This document shows, in pieces, positions 15,332 through 23,503 of a stretch of DNA of 34,809 nt. Under the pieces are notes generated by a model. It ran no database searches. It saw nothing but the letters and a program-made list of their open reading frames with translations, and was not told where the DNA came from. Position 1 is the first letter of the stretch, and every line of letters starts with the position of its first letter. The position numbers and the translations under genes are program-made. Source of the stretch: Sulfurimonas sp. (GTDB taxonomy: Bacteria; Campylobacterota; Campylobacteria; Campylobacterales; Sulfurimonadaceae); assembly GCA_021157665.1 (NCBI GenBank), contig JAGGWE010000068.1:1-34809 (forward strand), read 5' to 3'.

Positions 15332-17473
15332 TTAAGCAGAAAATAACTTAACTATATTATAAGCAATATATGCCATAACATATGCTGTCACAGATGTAAA
15401 TGCTAAAAGATAAAAGAAGTATCTTATCCCACCTGCTTCACGAGTAAATACTATTGAAGCAGCTAAACATGGTAAATAAATCATAATTACCACGATAAAA
15501 GCGATTGCTGATGGAAATGATATATTTTTACTAATTGCATTGATAAGAGAACTATCTTCTTCATCTACATCAGCACCTAATGAATATAAAACTCCTAAAG
15601 TTGATACAACAACCTCTTTTGCAGCTAATCCAGCCTGCAGTGCAACACTCATTTTCCAGTCAAAGCCAAGTGGTGCAAATATTGGTACTGAAAATTTACC
15701 AATAGTCCCTAAATAACTTTGTTCTAAATGTTCAACAGCCAATTGATTCTCAAAATCTATTTTTTCATCTTCATTAATTGCCATTTCAATCTTAGTTTCA
15801 TACTCTTGAACTAACTCTAAATTATGAGGATAATTACTTAAAAACCAAATAAGAATAGAAGCAGCGGCAATAAATGTACCTGCTTTTTTCAAATACATCA
15901 TAGTTTTTGTTAAAACTGTATGCCAAATAAGTTTTACAGAGGGAAGTCTATACTTTGGCATCTCCATAACAAATGGCTCATCTTCACCTTTAAAAGCTGT
16001 AAGTTTTAAGATTTTCGCAGCTATTAAACCTAACATAGCACCACCAATATAAATAAGAAAAAGAATATTCCCAGCCATCTCAGGAGAGAAAAAAGCCCCT
16101 GCAAAAAGGACATAAACAGGTAGTTTAGCACCACAACTCATAAAACCTATGATAAAAAGTGTTAAAAGTCTATCTCGATCATTTTTAAGAATTCTTGCAG
16201 ACATATAAGCTGGAATAGAACAACCAAAACCAGTTACAAGAGGGATAAATGATTGTCCGTGAAGTCCAAATTTATGAAAAAATCCATCAAGCAAAAATGC
16301 AACTCTTGACATATATCCTGTACCCTCTAAAAGAGCAATCCCTATAAAAAGAATAATAATATTTGGAGTAAAAAGTACAATCGCACCAACCCCAGCAATA
16401 ATTCCATCAACAACAAGTGAACGCATATCATCATTTGCTATTGTTGCACCAACAACATCACCCAACCAAGCAAAAAAACCATCTATATACTCCATAGGAA
16501 TTGCCCCAACTTCAAATGTAAGTTGAAATAATCCCCACATAAAAAATAAAAATATAGGAATCCCAAAGAGTTGATGGATTAAAACATTATCTATTTTTTC
16601 AGTTAGCGTTTTCTCTTTTTGCTCTTTTTTTTGCTTTACAACCTCAGTAACAATACCACGGTTAAAAGAAGCATACTCTTCTGCAAAAGCTTCTCTAATG
16701 TCATCACTATCATGATGAAGTTCCACATGCCGAGATGCTTCTATGAGAATAGGTTGAAGTTCTGTCCAGATAGGATTTTCATGAATTCTTTTATAAGTCT
16801 TAGGATTGTTTTTTAAAAGATTAATCGCCACATGCCGATAAGAATTGTTAGCTTCATATTTATGTTTTTCTAAATACTTAACAATTACAGTAATCTCTTC
16901 TTCAACTGCCTCACTAAAAATCAGTTTAGATTCTTGTTTTTCACTTTCATACTGAGTTAAAACAGCATCAATAAGATCATCAATACCCTCTTTTGTTTGA
17001 GCTGAAACTTTAATACAAGGGACACCTAAAAGCTGAGTCATATACTCTGCATCTATCTCTATCCCCTCTTTTTGAGCTTCATCACTCATATTTAGAGCTA
17101 TAACAACATCTTTTGACATACTCATAAGTTCAGAAGTAAGTTGAAGATTTTTTGCTAAATTTGTAGAGTCTACTACATTAATGATAAGGTCATAACTCTC
17201 AGCGCATAAATATTTATGAGTTACTCTCTCCTCGATAGTATAATCAGTAAATGCATATGTTCCAGGTAAATCTACTACTGTAAAATGATGATTTTTATAA
17301 TCAAATAAAACCTCAGTTTTATCAACCGTTACACCAGAAAAATTTCCCACATGCAGATGAGCATTTGAGATAGAGTTAATAAGCATACTCTTACCAACAT
17401 TAGGCTGACCAACAAGTGCTACTTTTATATGATTAGCTATAATAGGGCAAATTTTAGAAGTTGATTCATTCAT
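15332..17473 (-). CDS. feoB: Ferrous iron transporter B
   Basis: FeoB is the inner-membrane GTPase-coupled Fe2+ transporter. The 713-residue protein has a cytosolic G domain with G1 GQPNVGKS, G3 DLPGTYAF and G4 NMSD, a helical linker, and a transmembrane region with two Gate-type repeats, including GCSIPAYMSARI and CGAKLPVYVLFAGAFF. The ATG overlaps the feoA stop as ATGA. Two one-mismatch copies of the TTGGCATGTGG word (16723-16733 and 16828-16838) fall in the poorly conserved linker (residues 212-250) and encode RHVE and RHVA. Confidence 0.95.
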   Translation of the reverse strand: MNESTSKICPIIANHIKVALVGQPNVGKSMLINSISNAHLHVGNFSGVTVDKTEVLFDYKNHHFTVVDLPGTYAFTDYTIEERVTHKYLCAESYDLIINVVDSTNLAKNLQLTSELMSMSKDVVIALNMSDEAQKEGIEIDAEYMTQLLGVPCIKVSAQTKEGIDDLIDAVLTQYESEKQESKLIFSEAVEEEITVIVKYLEKHKYEANNSYRHVAINLLKNNPKTYKRIHENPIWTELQPILIEASRHVELHHDSDDIREAFAEEYASFNRGIVTEVVKQKKEQKEKTLTEKIDNVLIHQLFGIPIFLFFMWGLFQLTFEVGAIPMEYIDGFFAWLGDVVGATIANDDMRSLVVDGIIAGVGAIVLFTPNIIILFIGIALLEGTGYMSRVAFLLDGFFHKFGLHGQSFIPLVTGFGCSIPAYMSARILKNDRDRLLTLFIIGFMSCGAKLPVYVLFAGAFFSPEMAGNILFLIYIGGAMLGLIAAKILKLTAFKGEDEPFVMEMPKYRLPSVKLIWHTVLTKTMMYLKKAGTFIAAASILIWFLSNYPHNLELVQEYETKIEMAINEDEKIDFENQLAVEHLEQSYLGTIGKFSVPIFAPLGFDWKMSVALQAGLAAKEVVVSTLGVLYSLGADVDEEDSSLINAISKNISFPSAIAFIVVIMIYLPCLAASIVFTREAGGIRYFFYLLAFTSVTAYVMAYIAYNIVKLFSA
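16723..16733 (-). repeat. TTGGCATGTGG-type word in feoB, one mismatch (first of two)
   Basis: It reads TCGGCATGTGG on the minus strand, in the variable linker after the G domain. Confidence 0.75.
16828..16838 (-). repeat. TTGGCATGTGG-type word in feoB, one mismatch (second of two)
   Basis: It reads TCGGCATGTGG on the minus strand, 105 bp from the first copy and with the same mismatch. Confidence 0.75.
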
Positions 17474-17697
17474 ATTTTTTGTACCTCTATTAGTCCTGCT
17501 TCTTCAGCTCTTAAAGCTATTTTCATTTTTCCAACTTGTACCTCTATAGTACTTTTAGCAGGAGCATGTTCAATTATCTCTATAACTGCTTCTTTCATAA
17601 TTCCAAAAGAGATAAGTCTCTGTTTTAAATCAGATTTTGCATTTAACTTAACTACTTTAACTACACAAGCTTTTTGACAATCTTTTAATGTTTTCAT
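17470..17697 (-). CDS. feoA: Ferrous iron transport protein A
   Basis: FeoA is a 75-residue SH3-like cytoplasmic protein that works with FeoB. It shows the FeoA pattern KQRLISFGIMKEAVIEIIEHAP and ends in an ALRAEEAGLIEV strand. It starts 8 bp after the porin stop and overlaps feoB by 4 bp, so porin, feoA and feoB very probably share a transcript. Confidence 0.93.
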   Translation of the reverse strand: MKTLKDCQKACVVKVVKLNAKSDLKQRLISFGIMKEAVIEIIEHAPAKSTIEVQVGKMKIALRAEEAGLIEVQKI

Positions 17698-17705
17698 TAT
17701 AGTTC

Positions 17706-18929
17706 TTAAAAATTATAGTTAAGAGTTAACTGAATATGAGAATCATCAAATTCTGTTTTATCTGCAGACTCTTTATCTTCACCGATGATATAGTATAGTG
17801 ATGCATCAAACTCATCATTATATGCATACTCTATACCTAAATCTATCTCAGTTACATGAGCTTTCGTTCCACTTGCAATAGCATCAGCTTTAAAATCACC
17901 ATATGCTGCAAAGATATTTGCACCAGCAATCTCATAACCTAAAGATGCTACGAAAGATTTACCATCACCATAAGTTCCATCGTGAAGTGAACCAGCTGTC
18001 ATAGTATCCATATTTGTAAATGATGAACCACCACCAAATCCTTCAAAAATTTCTTTTCCATCATCTACACTTACATCATCATATGCCAATCCTGCAGTTA
18101 TGCCAAAAAATGAAGCTTCAACCATAGCTCCAGCGATACTACCATCTATATCGCTATTGTCTGATTCACTTTCACTTAAATACTGAGCAGCAACTGTAAG
18201 TTCAGCTTTGCCTAGTTCTAGTGTATATGCTGCATCTACATAAGTAGCTTTTGCAGCCTTATCAACATCATAATACCAAGCACCAGCTTCTAGGTTGTTT
18301 TTTGAATATACAGCAGCAGCCATATATGTTCCACTTCCATCTTCACGATTTGTTTCAACCCATTTATTATTAGTAACATTTTTATAATCAGCATCAACAC
18401 CCTGCCATCTTTGAATACTTGCTCCAATCAAAGTTAAACCAATATCATCAAATGTATAAGATGCAACTGCTGCTTCAAAAGTATGTGGAGTCATTCTTAT
18501 ATCATCACTATCTGCTAGAGGAGTATCTAGTAGTTGACGACCAACACAGATATTTAAACCATCATTTGCATAGTTAATATACGCTTCAGCTAACTCTGTA
18601 TAATGTTTTTCACTAGATGTTAACTCTTCATTAAACTTACCATCACTCTGTTCACCACTAAGAGCAGTGATAGCTTGTGATGTATAAACAGCAGCTCCTA
18701 GGGTAATCCCATGAAATGAAGCAGTTTCAAATTTTAACTGACCACCAATAGCAGATGCTGAAGTATCATTTTCACCAGCTACATCTGTATCAACATCAAG
18801 GTAACCAAAACGAATTTGACCACTTACTTCACCGTTTGTGAACATCTCTTGTATGCTAGAGACATCCTCTGCATACACACTACTTAAAATCACAGATGTT
18901 ACTAAACCTATTTTTAATATTCTTTTCAT
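17706..18929 (-). CDS. OprD-like outer-membrane porin of the feoAB operon
   Basis: This porin of about 407 residues has the signal peptide MKRILKIGLVTSVILSSVYA followed by EDVSSIQEMFTNG, many beta-strands and the C-terminal HIQLTLNYNF. The GRQLLDTPLADSDDIRMTPHTFEA region is typical of OprD-like porins and is shared with the porin at 10141. The start is placed at the second of two adjacent ATGs (18929), with AGGG about 7 nt upstream. It lies 8 bp before feoA and behind a Fur-box-like palindrome, so I infer a role in letting iron or an iron-linked solute through the outer membrane. Confidence 0.82.
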   Translation of the reverse strand: MKRILKIGLVTSVILSSVYAEDVSSIQEMFTNGEVSGQIRFGYLDVDTDVAGENDTSASAIGGQLKFETASFHGITLGAAVYTSQAITALSGEQSDGKFNEELTSSEKHYTELAEAYINYANDGLNICVGRQLLDTPLADSDDIRMTPHTFEAAVASYTFDDIGLTLIGASIQRWQGVDADYKNVTNNKWVETNREDGSGTYMAAAVYSKNNLEAGAWYYDVDKAAKATYVDAAYTLELGKAELTVAAQYLSESESDNSDIDGSIAGAMVEASFFGITAGLAYDDVSVDDGKEIFEGFGGGSSFTNMDTMTAGSLHDGTYGDGKSFVASLGYEIAGANIFAAYGDFKADAIASGTKAHVTEIDLGIEYAYNDEFDASLYYIIGEDKESADKTEFDDSHIQLTLNYNF

Positions 18930-18960
18930 CATTTTCCCTAAATATTTTTTATGTTTGGAA

Positions 18961-18988
18961 ATAATAACCATACTTATCTTAATTACAA
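18961..18988 (-). promoter_or_regulatory. Probable promoter of the porin-feoA-feoB operon
   Basis: On the minus strand TTGTAA (18988-18983) and TATTAT (18966-18961) are 16 nt apart and read towards the porin gene. The Fur-like palindrome abuts the -35 element. Confidence 0.45.
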
Positions 18989-18989
18989 A

Positions 18990-19018
18990 TTAATATTGAT
19001 ATGGATTATCAATATTAA
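18990..19018. promoter_or_regulatory. Fur-box-like palindrome upstream of porin-feoAB
   Basis: Perfect 12-bp arms TTAATATTGATA and TATCAATATTAA flank the 5-nt centre TGGAT. The core TTGATATGGATTATCAA differs from the classical TTGATAATGATTATCAA Fur core at two positions. Its position beside the porin-feoAB promoter supports iron-dependent repression. Confidence 0.7.
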
Positions 19019-19059
19019 CATATCTTCTTTTCTTTTATCTCTTTAATAATTCAATTAGC

Positions 19060-19065
19060 TATAAT
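19060..19065 (+). promoter_or_regulatory. Probable -10 box for pssA
   Basis: TATAAT in GCTATAATACTGC lies 26 bp before the pssA ATG, with AAGG before the start codon. Confidence 0.6.
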
Positions 19066-19091
19066 ACTGCAATTAAAATATAAGGTACTTT

Positions 19092-19649
19092 ATGAAATTT
19101 TTATGGACTCCCTCTTCTCACTTTAACCTAGCAAATCTTTTTACTTTTGTAAATATTACAGCAGGACTTATGGCTACTTATTTTATAACTCAAAACAATT
19201 TTTTCTTAGCAATTATTTTAGCTTGGGTTGGTGGGGCTTTTGATATTTTTGATGGAAAGATTGCTAGAAAATATAACTTATCAAATGAGTTTGGTGTTCA
19301 GCTTGATAGCTTTGCTGATTTTTTAAGCTTTGTTCTTGTTCCTGTATTTTTAATCTTTCAAGCAGTTTATGCCTCTTCACTCTCTGGCATGTGGCTTATC
19401 GTTGCAGCCATAGTAAGTATCTACTATGTAATCTCAGGACTTAGAAGATTAATCCACTTTAACCTACATACTGATGCAGGTGAAGTTGATAAATATTTCA
19501 CAGGTGTACCAACCCCACTTGGAGCGATACTTTTATGGTTAGTTTATTTAGCAGCTACTTACTCTTTAATCCCAGCTTTTTTAGTAGTTATGTTAATGGC
19601 TCTAATCGGATGGACTTTAAACTCAACTCTTAAAGTTCCACATCCTTAA
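19092..19649 (+). CDS. pssA: CDP-diacylglycerol--serine O-phosphatidyltransferase
   Basis: This inner-membrane enzyme makes phosphatidylserine, the precursor of phosphatidylethanolamine. The CDP-alcohol phosphotransferase signature is complete (FDIFDGKIARKY, then GVQLDSFAD), and the later GLRRLIHFN and FTGVPTPLGA fit PssA and not PgsA. At 185 residues it is shorter than the Helicobacter enzyme but keeps the catalytic core and four to six hydrophobic segments. A one-mismatch copy of the TTGGCATGTGG word (19384-19394) encodes GMW in a membrane segment. Its 3' end overlaps the convergent 68-aa gene by 20 bp. Confidence 0.85.
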   Translation: MKFLWTPSSHFNLANLFTFVNITAGLMATYFITQNNFFLAIILAWVGGAFDIFDGKIARKYNLSNEFGVQLDSFADFLSFVLVPVFLIFQAVYASSLSGMWLIVAAIVSIYYVISGLRRLIHFNLHTDAGEVDKYFTGVPTPLGAILLWLVYLAATYSLIPAFLVVMLMALIGWTLNSTLKVPHP

Positions 19650-19836
19650 TCCCTTTTATTTTAAATCTACAACTACCAACTGTAATAACTTTACCATTGG
19701 ATATAACACTTTTTATATACTCAAGAGTACCAATAGCGGCATCTTCACCAACTTCTTCTGAGATAATTTTGATTAAATCATTTTCACTTGTATCTGTCCA
19801 TATTTTCTCATAACTGTATTGTGTTTGTATTTTCAT
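19630..19836 (-). CDS. 68-residue protein coupled to rmuC, unknown function
   Basis: This is a short, soluble-looking protein with two predicted helices followed by beta-rich sequence (GKVITVGSCRFKIKGIKDVEL). Its ATG shares one base with the rmuC stop (TAATG), which indicates translational coupling. It overlaps the end of pssA by 20 bp on the other strand. I do not recognise a family. Confidence 0.6.
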   Translation of the reverse strand: MKIQTQYSYEKIWTDTSENDLIKIISEEVGEDAAIGTLEYIKSVISNGKVITVGSCRFKIKGIKDVEL

Positions 19837-21086
19837 TATTCTACCTCACTTTCGATTGAAAGAGTTTTTTTAGGTTTTACACCAAGAGCCACTATATTTT
19901 CTGCTCTTTTTATAATGTTACCTCGTCCAGTTTTTAATCTATTCATAGATATATCGAAAGAGTCTTGTGCTTTTTGAATATGTGAACCAACTTTTTTCAT
20001 CTCATCCACAAAGCCAACCAATTTTTCATACATTGCTTCAGCTTCAGAAGCAATTTTCAGTGCATGGTCTTCTTGTCGTTGTGTTCTCCAAATATGCTCT
20101 ATCGTTCTTAGTGTTACAAGTAAAGTTGATGGGGAAACTACTAAAATATTGTTATCATATGCCTTTTTAAAGAACTCCCCATCCTCTCCAAGTGCTAAGT
20201 GAAATGCACCCTCTATCGGCATAAATAAAAGAACATAATCAAGAGTATTAATCCCCTCTAATTTCTCATAATTTTTAGCACTTAACTCTTTAACATGCCC
20301 AGATATACTTTGCAGATGTTCTTTAAGTGCAATAGACTTAGCATGTGGGTTCTCTTCGCTCATAAACCTTTCATAAGCAACAAGCGAAACCTTAGAATCG
20401 ATAACTATATCTCTTTTTTGTGGCATGTGGATAATTACATCAGGTCTATAAGTTTTACCCTCATCTGATTTCAAAGTAGCTTGTGTTTGATACTCAATCC
20501 CTTCTCTTAAACCTGATTCTTCTAAAATTCTTTCTAAAACTATCTCACCCCAATTTCCCTGAGTTTTATTTTCACCCTTTAGAGCATTTGTAAGGTTTAG
20601 TGCATCAGTAGAGAGTTGTGCATTCATCTCTTTTAAACGAAGTAGTTCATCTTTAAGTAGATGTCCATCTTTCGCACTTAGATTAAACTGCTCTTTTGAT
20701 TGTGTCGAGAAATTTGTTATCTGTTCACGAAATGGTTTTAACAAAATTTCAAACTGTTCTTTTTGAATATGAGAAAACTGTTTTGATTTATCTTCAAAGA
20801 TTTGATTTGCTAAAAGTTTAAACTCTTTACTTAACTCATCTTTTGCAGATCTAAGTACAGCTAGTTTTTCATTTGAAGATTTTATCTCCTCTTCATAACG
20901 AGTATTTAAAACAGCGTATTTAAGTTGCAAATCATTTTTTTCTTTTGTCATCTCCACATGCCAAGAATCTAACTCCTTGTTTTTTTCTAAAGCTAAACGC
21001 AACAAATCTTTTTGTTTTAAATATAAAACAGTTAAAAAAACAAAAAAACAAAAAACAACGATAAAAAGCATCATATATACATCCAT
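19836..21086 (-). CDS. rmuC: DNA recombination protein RmuC
   Basis: RmuC is a membrane-tethered protein that limits recombination between inverted repeats. The 416-residue sequence has an N-terminal membrane segment (residues 5-23), a long coiled coil (about 25-165) and the conserved RmuC core with GNWGEIVLERILEESGL, RPDVIIHMP, IDSKVSL and GEFFKKAYDNNILVVSPSTLL. Three good copies of the TTGGCATGTGG word fall here: exact at 20954-20964 (WHVE in the coiled coil), and one-mismatch copies at 20338-20348 and 20420-20430. Confidence 0.92.
   Translation of the reverse strand: MDVYMMLFIVVFCFFVFLTVLYLKQKDLLRLALEKNKELDSWHVEMTKEKNDLQLKYAVLNTRYEEEIKSSNEKLAVLRSAKDELSKEFKLLANQIFEDKSKQFSHIQKEQFEILLKPFREQITNFSTQSKEQFNLSAKDGHLLKDELLRLKEMNAQLSTDALNLTNALKGENKTQGNWGEIVLERILEESGLREGIEYQTQATLKSDEGKTYRPDVIIHMPQKRDIVIDSKVSLVAYERFMSEENPHAKSIALKEHLQSISGHVKELSAKNYEKLEGINTLDYVLLFMPIEGAFHLALGEDGEFFKKAYDNNILVVSPSTLLVTLRTIEHIWRTQRQEDHALKIASEAEAMYEKLVGFVDEMKKVGSHIQKAQDSFDISMNRLKTGRGNIIKRAENIVALGVKPKKTLSIESEVE
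20954..20964 (-). repeat. TTGGCATGTGG word in rmuC
   Basis: An exact copy on the minus strand, encoding WHV in the coiled coil of RmuC. Confidence 0.9.
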
Positions 21087-21151
21087 AGGGCAACCTAATT
21101 ATTTATTTAAAAAATTATACAATATTTATAATTCTTTAACAAATACGAGGC

Positions 21152-21157
21152 TATAAT
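21152..21157 (+). promoter_or_regulatory. -10 box placed for a leaderless transcript of the diguanylate cyclase gene
   Basis: TATAAT in GGCTATAATCG ends exactly 6 nt before the ATG at 21164, so the predicted transcription start falls on the start codon. GAGG at 21147-21150 is too far from the ATG (13 nt) to be a good Shine-Dalgarno. A second TATAAT at 21127-21132 could give a short-leader transcript instead. Confidence 0.55.
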
Positions 21158-21163
21158 CGTTTT

Positions 21164-23332
21164 ATGGTTAAATGGAATATTGGTCTTAATATTGATGTTG
21201 AAAGATTAGATAAAGAGCATGAATCTCTACTAAACTCTGTTTCTAAACTCTCTTTAGCTATTGATAGCGATGTGTCAAATGAACACTTAATAAAGTGTTT
21301 TGACTCTTTTGAAAAAGAATTAATAGCTCATTTCCATTATGAAGAGGACTTACTTGAAAAGTGTGATTGTAAAGAATTACAAAAACATAAAGTTGAACAT
21401 GATGAATTTATTAAAAAACTTCCTCAAATCAAAGAAAAGCTTTTAAACTCAGATAGCTATATACAAGCGAAAGAGGTCGTACTTGAACTAACAGATTCTC
21501 TGATTAATAATATTATTGAAGATGCTCCGTTAACAAATTGCTTTAATAAATGTAAAATCACAAATAACTCTAAAGAAAAGACCTCTCTTCACCAAAAGTT
21601 AATTAACAAAACTATAAACACATTTAGTTTTACAAAACGATTAATTTTATCAACAATAGTTCCACTTGTAGGGATGATTATACTAGGCATAGTAATTTTA
21701 TTTACTAACTATACAGAATATCAAAATATTAAAAAAACAGCAACAATATCCCTTGTCCTTTCTGAAGTAAATAAAGTAACTCATACTTTACAAATAGAAA
21801 GAGGTTTAAGTTGTGCAGTTGTAACATCTCCAGATAATAAATTTACACAAGATTTAAAACTTCAATACTCTAAAGTTGATGATTCAATTAAAAAATTAAA
21901 AATAAAACTTTATTCAATAAGAGATAATAAACCTACAAATATAGTTAAAATATTTGATAAAATTGAAACAAAAATAGATTCATTGGAATCTATTCGTAAC
22001 AAAGTTAATAAAAAAGAGATTTCTGTTAATGAAATTTTAAAATTTTATTCAAATATTATAAATAATACAATTAAATTAAATACAAAAATCTCAATATTAA
22101 ATAACGATAAGGATATATCATCATCCATCTCAACACTATCATCTCTTCTTTATTTTAAAGAATCTAATGGTCTGCAAAGGGCTTTAGGAACTATTGTAAT
22201 AAATCAAAAAGATTTTAAATCTAGAGAATATTATGAATTTATAAAATTAGTTGGTTCAAAAAGAACTTTTAAAAAATTATTTGAAGATACAGCTACACAA
22301 AACCAAATTAATTCTTTAAAAAAGAGTCTAAATATTGCTGATACAAAACTATTATCATCTTATGAAAGTCAAATTTTAAATAAAAATTTTGAAAACTTAG
22401 ATGAAAAACTATGGTTTGACACAGTAACAACACATATCAATAACATATACAAAGTAGAGAATAAACTTCTAATTAGTATTAACAAACTAATTAAAGAGAC
22501 TCAAGATAAATATTTTTATAAACTATTATTATGGACAATATATATATTTAGTGTTTTAATATTTGTTCAAATAATTTTACATCTCTTTTTTATAAGTTCT
22601 AAAAATCAAATTTTAAACTTAACAAAGGCTATGAAACACTTGGCATCTGGTGGAAGAGATTTAAGATTAATCAACTCAAATCTAAAAGATGAAATAGCAC
22701 AACTTCATGATGCATATGAGATAACAAGACAAAAACTTCTCAAAGGTGATATGCTTACACAACTATACCTTGCTAGAAAAGAGGCTGAGTTAAAAAATCA
22801 ACAAATACAAAATAATGCACTTGAGGAATTAGCTTTTATAGACCCTCTTACTGGTTGTGTAAATCGTCGTAAATTTGAAGAGTTATCAAATTTAGAACTA
22901 CAAAGGTCATCTAGATATAAAAATGACCTTAGTTTTTTAATGCTTGATATAGACCACTTTAAAAATATAAATGATACCTACGGACATGCTATTGGAGATG
23001 ATGTTTTAAAGCACTTTTCAAACATATGCTTAAATCTAGCTAGAGATATTGATGTTATTGCAAGAATAGGTGGAGAAGAATTTGTAGTTATGCTACCTGA
23101 AACAGATGTTGATGGTGCTTTTATATTTGCTCAAAGATTTCGTGAAGAAATTTATAACTCAGAAATTGTAGTTGATAAGCAAAAAATAAAATACACTGTA
23201 AGTATAGGAATATCAATTTTTGATATAGAAAAAGATACCGATATACCTATGATTTTACATAAAGCTGATTTAGCTTTATATCAAGCCAAAGATACAGGAA
23301 GAAATAAATGTGTCATCTATAAAGAAAATTAA
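21164..23332 (+). CDS. Hemerythrin-NIT-GGDEF diguanylate cyclase
   Basis: This 722-residue sensor enzyme probably makes cyclic di-GMP. It has an N-terminal bacteriohemerythrin domain (1-125), TM1 (about 158-178), a helical periplasmic domain resembling the NIT nitrate/nitrite-sensing family (about 185-445, with LQIERGLSCAV and NGLQRALGTIV), TM2 (about 452-475), a HAMP-like linker and a C-terminal GGDEF domain. The active site is GGEEF (636-640) with an inhibitory RxxD I-site (RDID, 627-630). Iron ligands in the hemerythrin domain align with the known bacteriohemerythrin as His19, His56, Glu60, His75, His79 and Asp120, but the expected sixth-position His is Asn115. The ATG is fixed by the conserved Trp4. 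Confidence 0.85.
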   Translation: MVKWNIGLNIDVERLDKEHESLLNSVSKLSLAIDSDVSNEHLIKCFDSFEKELIAHFHYEEDLLEKCDCKELQKHKVEHDEFIKKLPQIKEKLLNSDSYIQAKEVVLELTDSLINNIIEDAPLTNCFNKCKITNNSKEKTSLHQKLINKTINTFSFTKRLILSTIVPLVGMIILGIVILFTNYTEYQNIKKTATISLVLSEVNKVTHTLQIERGLSCAVVTSPDNKFTQDLKLQYSKVDDSIKKLKIKLYSIRDNKPTNIVKIFDKIETKIDSLESIRNKVNKKEISVNEILKFYSNIINNTIKLNTKISILNNDKDISSSISTLSSLLYFKESNGLQRALGTIVINQKDFKSREYYEFIKLVGSKRTFKKLFEDTATQNQINSLKKSLNIADTKLLSSYESQILNKNFENLDEKLWFDTVTTHINNIYKVENKLLISINKLIKETQDKYFYKLLLWTIYIFSVLIFVQIILHLFFISSKNQILNLTKAMKHLASGGRDLRLINSNLKDEIAQLHDAYEITRQKLLKGDMLTQLYLARKEAELKNQQIQNNALEELAFIDPLTGCVNRRKFEELSNLELQRSSRYKNDLSFLMLDIDHFKNINDTYGHAIGDDVLKHFSNICLNLARDIDVIARIGGEEFVVMLPETDVDGAFIFAQRFREEIYNSEIVVDKQKIKYTVSIGISIFDIEKDTDIPMILHKADLALYQAKDTGRNKCVIYKEN

Positions 23333-23409
23333 TATAGAATTTTGAAACACTTTTAAACTTAAGTATTTTAAATCTAATTGACTTTAATAGTTTTTTAGGT
23401 CTATTTAGC

Positions 23410-23415
23410 TACAAT
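23410..23415 (+). promoter_or_regulatory. Probable -10 box for the DEAD-box helicase gene
   Basis: TACAAT in GCTACAATTCGC resembles the other -10 boxes in this window. It predicts a leader of about 80 nt before the helicase start codon. Confidence 0.55.
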
Positions 23416-23426
23416 TCGCTTTATAT

Positions 23427-23488
23427 TTAAGGGGAAGATGCTTTAGCCGTGTATTTGGCATGTGAGCAGACTTGTATCATCTCCTTAA
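23427..23488 (+). promoter_or_regulatory. Structured 5' leader of the DEAD-box helicase mRNA
   Basis: TTAAGG (23427-23432) plus AGATG (23436-23440) can pair with CATCT plus CCTTAA (23478-23488), an 11-bp long-range stem with a 3-nt bulge. The enclosed segment holds a near-exact TTGGCATGTGG copy (23455-23465) and a two-codon ORF, ATG CTT TAG (23438-23446), behind a purine-rich AAGGGG. The real Shine-Dalgarno AAAGGA follows outside the stem. Confidence 0.45.
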
Positions 23489-23503
23489 TTTTAAAGGATT
23501 ATG

